Below, piece by piece: positions 60,101 to 64,000 of a stretch of 64,000 bases of DNA; the first letter of the stretch is position 1, and each line of letters opens with the position of its first letter. Origin of the DNA: Chitinophaga japonensis. GTDB taxonomy: Bacteria; Bacteroidota; Bacteroidia; Chitinophagales; Chitinophagaceae. Position numbers and translations under genes: made by a program. Below the pieces are notes generated by a model that saw nothing but the letters and a program-made list of their open reading frames with translations, ran no database searches and was not told the origin of the DNA. The DNA is taken from the NCBI RefSeq assembly GCF_007830125.1, contig NZ_VLLG01000002.1:630985-694984 (forward strand). Reading direction: 5' to 3'.

Positions 60101-62701
60101 ACTGCAGACAAGACCCAATACAACGTAGGCGACCAGGTGACCCTCACGATCCCCAGCAGCGAAGGCGGGCGCGGGCTGATCAGCATTGAATCCGGCAGCC
60201 GCGTGCTGCGCACGGAATGGATCAAGACCGAAAAAGGGCAGACGGTGTACCGCTTCAAAGCGGAAAAGAACATGGCGCCTAATATATACGTGAACGTGAG
60301 CCTGCTGCAACCGCATGCGCAAACGCTGAACGACCTGCCCATCCGCATGTATGGCACCATTCCCATAGCCGTGGAAGACCCGAATACTATTTTACAGCCG
60401 GTAGTAAAGCTGCCGGCCACACTACGCCCGGAGCAGGAAGCCAGTATTTCCGTATCAGAAGCCAGGGGCAAGGAAATGACCTACACCGTGGCGCTGGTAG
60501 ATGAGGGGCTGCTGGACCTGACCCGCTTTAAAACACCGGACCCGCACAGCGCCTTCTATGCGCGCGAAGCCCTGGGCGTAAAAACCTGGGACCTGTTTGA
60601 CTACGTGATAGGCGCCTGGGGCGCCGATGTGGAACGCATCCTCACCATAGGCGGTGACGAGGGACTGGACAGGAGCGCCGGCAGCGCCAAAGCCAACCGC
60701 TTTAAACCGGTGGTGAAATTCATGGGGCCCTTCCACCTGAAACGGGGACAAACGCAAACGCACCGCTTTAAGCTGCCGCCCTACATCGGCTCCGTAAAAG
60801 CCATGGTAGTGGCCGGCCAGGACGGCGCCTATGGTGCCGCGGAAAAGACCGCCGCCGTGAAAAAGCCGCTTATGCTGCTCACTTCCCTGCCGCGCGTGCT
60901 GGGCCCTTCAGAAACCATCCAGTTGCCGGTCACCGTGTTCGGGCTGGAGAACAATATCCGCAACGCCACCGTTACCCTCAGCACCAATGAGCTGCTGGAA
61001 GTAGTGGGCGAGCGCACCAAAACCGTTAGCTTTCCCCAGCCGGGCGAGCAACTGGTATATTTTGAAGTACGCGTAAAACCGCAAATCGGCATCGCCAAAG
61101 TAAAGGTAAGCGCCGCCAGCGGCAGCGAACGGGCAGAAGAGACCACGGAGCTGCAGGTGCGCAACCCCAATCCCGTGATCACCAATACCCTGGAAAATAC
61201 CCTGCAGGCCGGCAGCGATTGGAGCACCTCCTTCAGCCCGGTAGGCATGGCCGGCACCAACAGCGGCATGCTGGAAGTGTCTACCATTCCCCCGCTGAAC
61301 CTGGCCAAACGGCTGAATTACCTGGTGCAGTACCCCTACGGCTGCGTGGAGCAGATCACCTCCGGCGTATTCCCGCAACTGGTGCTGCCCCAGCTTACCG
61401 ACCTGTCGCCCTCGCGGCAGGCGGAGATAGACCGCAACATCAAGGCCGGCATCAACCGGCTCAAAGGCTTCCAGGCATCGGATGGCGGTTTGGCCTACTG
61501 GCCCGGGCAGGAAACTTCCAATGAATGGGGTACCAACTATGCCGGGCATTTCCTGCTGGAAGCACAGGCCAAAGGCTATGCCCTGCCGCCCGGGCTGCTG
61601 GACCAGTGGAAGAAATACCAGCGCAACAAAGCAGCTACCTGGGCGCCCAGCACCTACAATTTCTATGGCGGCGACCTGGTGCAGGCCTACCGCCTGTACC
61701 TGCTGGCCCTGGCCAAGCTGCCGGAATTGGGCGCTATGAACCGCCTGAAAGCGTTCCAATACCTTTCCGATGCGGCCAAATGGCGGCTGGCGGCAGCCTA
61801 CCGCCTCAGCGGGCAGCCGGAAGTAGCCAACAGCCTGGTGAAAGGGCTGAGCACCGATATCAAACCATACAACCAGCTAGGCGGCACCTTCGGCTCCGAC
61901 CTGCGCGACCGGGCCATGATACTGGAAACACTTACCGCCATGGGCCAGCGCAACAAAGCAGGCGAACTGGTTAAACAGATCGCGGCACAACTGTCGCAGG
62001 AAAACTGGTACAGCACGCAAACCACCGCCTATGCGCTCATTGCCATTGCCCGCTACTGCGGCAGCAATACCGGCAGCAGCAAAATGGATTTCAGCTACCA
62101 GTTGAACGGCAGCAAAGGCACCGTAAAAAGCGACGGTTTCATCACCCAGGTGCCTGTTACCTTCAATGGCGACAACGGCAGCCTAAGCCTGCAGAACAAG
62201 GGGCAGAACGTGCTGTACGCCCGCCTGATCCTGCAGGGGCAGCCGGATGCCGGCCAGGAGCCGGAAGCTACGCACCACCCGGAAGTGCTGAGCATACAGG
62301 TGCGGTACAGCACCCGCAACGGGCAGCCGCTGGACCCGGCCACCCTGCACCAGGGCACCGATTTTATGGCCACCGTCACCATTCGTAACCCGGGCAACCG
62401 CGGCTACTACGAGCAAATGGCGCTGAACCAGGTATTCCCCTCCGGCTGGGAGATACTGAACACCCGCCTGCTGGAAAGCGACAGCGCATTTTCCCAGTCG
62501 CCGTTCACCTACATGGATATACGCGACGACCGGGTGTATACCTACTTTAACCTGGAAGAGCGGAAAACGCATACTTACAATGTGCTGCTGAATGCCGCTT
62601 ACCTGGGCCGCTATTATCTCCCGGCCACTTCCTGCGGGGCCATGTACGATAATACCATACAGGATTTTGTGCCGGGCAAGTGGGTGGAGATTGTGAAGTA
62701 G
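57134..62701 (+). CDS. Bacterial alpha-2-macroglobulin lipoprotein with thioester
   Basis: The protein has 1855 residues counted from ATG 57134 (MYPKPKYAVLAAIATC); the signal ends at a lipobox (LILFSTACRQ). The frame is open to 57017, but that part is repeat-derived. MG-type beta domains fill the N-terminal two thirds (VNITHAQNEALKAEVFDFSP; GVWRPGDSLFLTFIME). An acidic, Tyr-rich insert lies near residues 455-490. The bait and alpha-2-macroglobulin domains follow, and the thioester motif CVEQ is in YPYGCVEQITSG (about residue 1403), followed by the helical TED domain. It should trap proteases that enter the periplasm. The next gene is penicillin-binding protein 1C, the same pairing as E. coli yfhM-pbpC. 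Confidence 0.93.
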   Translation: MYPKPKYAVLAAIATCTLLILFSTACRQARKGMSPALAQYIEAYTAGVISKQSTIRVQLAGNVNITHAQNEALKAEVFDFSPDIEGKAYWLDATTIEFRPDQNLQPGKTYNVTFHLSKVLKVPDDLSSFDFEFRVIKPSFSLETFGLRAADNATLDRMTLSGVVHTADVEDPQQIEKLLSNHYNGKSLPVTWQHNPQDKTSRFAIANISRGNAARNLELSWDGQPLKVDISGKKTVEVPATGDFKVLDIRAVAEPEQHLLVQFSDPVSVAQNLDGLIGISGQGDLRYSIEGSEVKVYAPDRLEGNYTIAVNEGIINITDKRLGKTITGNVNFENTMPAVSIPGNGVILPESNKLALPFEAVNLNAVDVTIIKIYENNIPQYLQTNTLNGDQELRRVGKPVVEKTIRLDTDKSLNLHKHNRFFLDLEKLLRAEPGAIYRVTLGFRKDYTLQTCHEKEGDEADEAADEDYYYYGEDIDEDDAFWRRYNSYYPYGYNWEERKDPCSNSYYSKDKWASRNIISSNIGLTAKRGNDNSMVVAVTDIRDTNPLIGVELELLDYQQQVIFKTKSDGEGLASFQLKRKPWLLIAKKGSERGYLKLDDGSSLPLSRFDVKGEEVQNGIKGFLYGERGVWRPGDSLFLTFIMEDKEQKLPENHPVMLELYTPKGQLYKRLNQQRSLNGFYNFATATAPEDLTGNWTAKVKVGGAVFTRNLKIETVKPNRLKINLDFGQAALSKTTPAAGTLSAAWLFGATAQNLKAKVDVTLRSQTTSFPKFSGYSFDDPVTHFETEEKTLFEGALGDNGTAPVRADLPLGKLAPGQLKANFEVKVFEPGGDFSIDHFSMPYNPFASYAGLRIPQGDRLTGMLLTDKAHPVSIVNVDEQGRLLSGNREVQVELYKVRWRWWWDESGESEFSNFTQDSYNQLLQKETITLHNGKGNWNLLVRYPDWGRYLVRVKDLQSGHTSGQTVYIDWPGWAERMQKENPSEAAMLVFTADKTQYNVGDQVTLTIPSSEGGRGLISIESGSRVLRTEWIKTEKGQTVYRFKAEKNMAPNIYVNVSLLQPHAQTLNDLPIRMYGTIPIAVEDPNTILQPVVKLPATLRPEQEASISVSEARGKEMTYTVALVDEGLLDLTRFKTPDPHSAFYAREALGVKTWDLFDYVIGAWGADVERILTIGGDEGLDRSAGSAKANRFKPVVKFMGPFHLKRGQTQTHRFKLPPYIGSVKAMVVAGQDGAYGAAEKTAAVKKPLMLLTSLPRVLGPSETIQLPVTVFGLENNIRNATVTLSTNELLEVVGERTKTVSFPQPGEQLVYFEVRVKPQIGIAKVKVSAASGSERAEETTELQVRNPNPVITNTLENTLQAGSDWSTSFSPVGMAGTNSGMLEVSTIPPLNLAKRLNYLVQYPYGCVEQITSGVFPQLVLPQLTDLSPSRQAEIDRNIKAGINRLKGFQASDGGLAYWPGQETSNEWGTNYAGHFLLEAQAKGYALPPGLLDQWKKYQRNKAATWAPSTYNFYGGDLVQAYRLYLLALAKLPELGAMNRLKAFQYLSDAAKWRLAAAYRLSGQPEVANSLVKGLSTDIKPYNQLGGTFGSDLRDRAMILETLTAMGQRNKAGELVKQIAAQLSQENWYSTQTTAYALIAIARYCGSNTGSSKMDFSYQLNGSKGTVKSDGFITQVPVTFNGDNGSLSLQNKGQNVLYARLILQGQPDAGQEPEATHHPEVLSIQVRYSTRNGQPLDPATLHQGTDFMATVTIRNPGNRGYYEQMALNQVFPSGWEILNTRLLESDSAFSQSPFTYMDIRDDRVYTYFNLEERKTHTYNVLLNAAYLGRYYLPATSCGAMYDNTIQDFVPGKWVEIVK

Positions 62702-62731
62702 TAGTGAATAATTAAGCATTAATAATTAATA
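62702..62731. repeat. Family-2 A/T repeat fragment between alpha-2-macroglobulin and pbpC
   Basis: ATTAATAATTAATAATGAA matches the left arm of the copy at 51685. It forms the whole 30-bp gap, and its ATG is the pbpC start codon. Confidence 0.6.
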
Positions 62732-64000
62732 ATGAAGGACAGGTGGGCGCGTTGGGTAAAGGCAAGGAAATGGTGGTTGACAGGAGCTGCCGGGCTATTG
62801 CTGGGCTACTATTGCATACTGCCCCGCCATTTATTCAACGCGCCCACTTCCTTTGTAGTAGAAGATGCCGGCGGCGGGCTGCTCAGCGCCGCCATTGCGG
62901 CAGACGGGCAGTGGCGCTTCCCTGCCGGGGACGAAGTACCGGAAAAGTTCGCCCGCTGTATTACCACCTACGAGGATAAACGATTTTACTATCACTGGGG
63001 CATTGATCCCCTGGCGCTGGCCAGGGCCGTAAAGCAGAACCTGCGGCAACGCCGGGTGGTGAGCGGGGGCAGCACCCTTACCATGCAGGTGATACGCCTG
63101 GCGCGCAACCAGCCGCGCAACCTCTGGCAAAAAATGGTGGAGGCCGTACTGGCCACCCGCCTGGAATTTGCCCGTTCCAAGAAAGAGATACTGGCCCTGT
63201 ATGCCGGCCATGCGCCTTTCGGGGGTAATGTGGTAGGCCTGGAGGCCGCCGCCTGGCGCTATTATGGCCGCAGCCCGGAACAACTGTCCTGGGGGGAAAT
63301 GGCCGCCCTGGCCGTACTGCCCAACAGCCCGGCGCTGGTGCACCCCGGCCGCAACCGCCAGCTATTGGCGGCCAAACGTAACCAACTGCTGGACAAGTTG
63401 CAGCAGCGGCACTATATTGACAGCCTTACCTGCCGCCTCTCCAAGCTGGAGCCACTGCCGGCGGAGCCGCTGCCACTGCCGCAATGGGCGCCCCACCTGC
63501 TGGACCGCTTCCGGAAAGATCACACCGCACAGGATGGCAGCACCCGCATCCGCAGCACCGTGGAAGCAGCCCTGCAAAGGAACGTCGCCAGCATCGTGGA
63601 ACGCTACCACCGCCAGTACAAGGCCAACGGCATCAACAATGCCGCCGCCCTGGTGCTGGACGTGGAGACCGGCAATACCCTGGCCTATGTAGGCAATGTT
63701 TACCATCCCGGTGATCTGGAGCTGGAAAGCCATGTAGACATTATACAGGCCCCGCGTAGCCCCGGCAGCACCCTCAAGCCGCTGCTGTACGCTGCCATGC
63801 TTACAGATGGGCTGCTGCTGCCGCACACGCTGGTGCCGGACATTCCCACACAGATAGCCGGCTATACCCCGCAAAACTTTGACCTGGGTTTTGACGGCGC
63901 CGTACCGGCCTCGCGGGCGCTGTCCCGCTCCCTCAACATCCCCGCCGTGCGCATGCTGCGGGAGTACCGCTATGAGCGCTTTCATGCGCTGCTGAAGAAG
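62732..64000 (+). CDS. pbpC: Penicillin-binding protein 1C, cut by window edge
   Basis: 423 codons are visible from ATG 62732 with no stop before base 64000; full PBP1C is near 770. A basic start and one membrane helix (WWLTGAAGLLLGYYCIL) anchor it in the inner membrane. The glycosyltransferase (GT51) domain has CITTYEDKRFYYHWGIDPLA (catalytic Glu) and SGGSTLTMQVIRLAR. The transpeptidase domain begins about residue 265, with the active-site SxxK in SPGSTLKPLLYAAML and SLNIPAVRM near the cut. It polymerises and cross-links peptidoglycan, possibly in repair. It is directly behind the alpha-2-macroglobulin gene and probably co-transcribed. Confidence 0.96.
   Translation, partial: MKDRWARWVKARKWWLTGAAGLLLGYYCILPRHLFNAPTSFVVEDAGGGLLSAAIAADGQWRFPAGDEVPEKFARCITTYEDKRFYYHWGIDPLALARAVKQNLRQRRVVSGGSTLTMQVIRLARNQPRNLWQKMVEAVLATRLEFARSKKEILALYAGHAPFGGNVVGLEAAAWRYYGRSPEQLSWGEMAALAVLPNSPALVHPGRNRQLLAAKRNQLLDKLQQRHYIDSLTCRLSKLEPLPAEPLPLPQWAPHLLDRFRKDHTAQDGSTRIRSTVEAALQRNVASIVERYHRQYKANGINNAAALVLDVETGNTLAYVGNVYHPGDLELESHVDIIQAPRSPGSTLKPLLYAAMLTDGLLLPHTLVPDIPTQIAGYTPQNFDLGFDGAVPASRALSRSLNIPAVRMLREYRYERFHALLKK

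Overview
The window looks like a Bacteroidota chromosome of the Chitinophaga type. The evidence is two SusC/SusD loci with ECF sigma and FecR anti-sigma genes, a type IX secretion sorting domain on a GH16 glycanase, DUF6452/DUF6048 neighbours, lipoprotein signals, promoters of the TTTG / TAnnTTTG kind, and long GC-rich genes with many meaningless antisense frames. Species assignment is inference.

Layout. 1-10.6 kb is ordinary chromosome: a cut ChrA transporter, a FAD-linked alditol-oxidase-like enzyme, a DinB-like protein, a histone-H1-like SWIB protein, two tandem paralogous lipoproteins, an EEP nuclease/phosphatase fused to six FG-GAP repeats, a secreted protein of unknown role, and purK-purE.

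About 10.6-24.8 kb is a mobilizable island: primase/toprim-like gene, a structured candidate oriT, MobC-like and MobA-like genes, an AT-rich cargo block, XRE regulator, SWIM zinc-finger protein, NTase-like/HEPN protein and a large serine recombinase. No type IV secretion genes are visible, so it would need a helper. Its right end abuts tRNA-Pro and tRNA-Ser, and the recombinase frame runs out of the island across both tRNAs. A leftward terminator stranded at the other end probably once served these tRNAs. The cargo (13.9-19.2 kb) is an IetA-like AAA+ ATPase, an Abi/UG-type reverse transcriptase and an IetS-like subtilase. This is a candidate three-component defence system: the pair is known, but the split arrangement with an RT is unfamiliar to me.

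25-35 kb holds an M28 peptidase, a fatty-acid desaturase, and a regulated SusC/D locus (sigma, FecR, SusC, SusD). fabF follows at 35.4 kb. 36.8-48.7 kb is a second, fuller glycan locus: sigma, FecR, SusC, SusD and a secreted GH16/CBM6 enzyme on the minus strand, with a divergent CE15 glucuronoyl-esterase-like gene. In both loci the FecR-susC gap encodes a homologous, about 90-nt plus-strand unit with its own promoter and terminator. It is antisense to the susC leader, and its -7 box overlaps the susC start codon.

48.8-64 kb carries uvrA, the DUF6452-DUF6048 pair, a GNAT, a second M28 peptidase, a twin-ATPase ABC protein, and an alpha-2-macroglobulin (with CxEQ thioester) next to a penicillin-binding protein 1C cut by the window edge. 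The gaps from 36.7 kb onward hold three families of low-complexity A/T-rich inverted repeats, which in places supply coding sequence to their neighbours.
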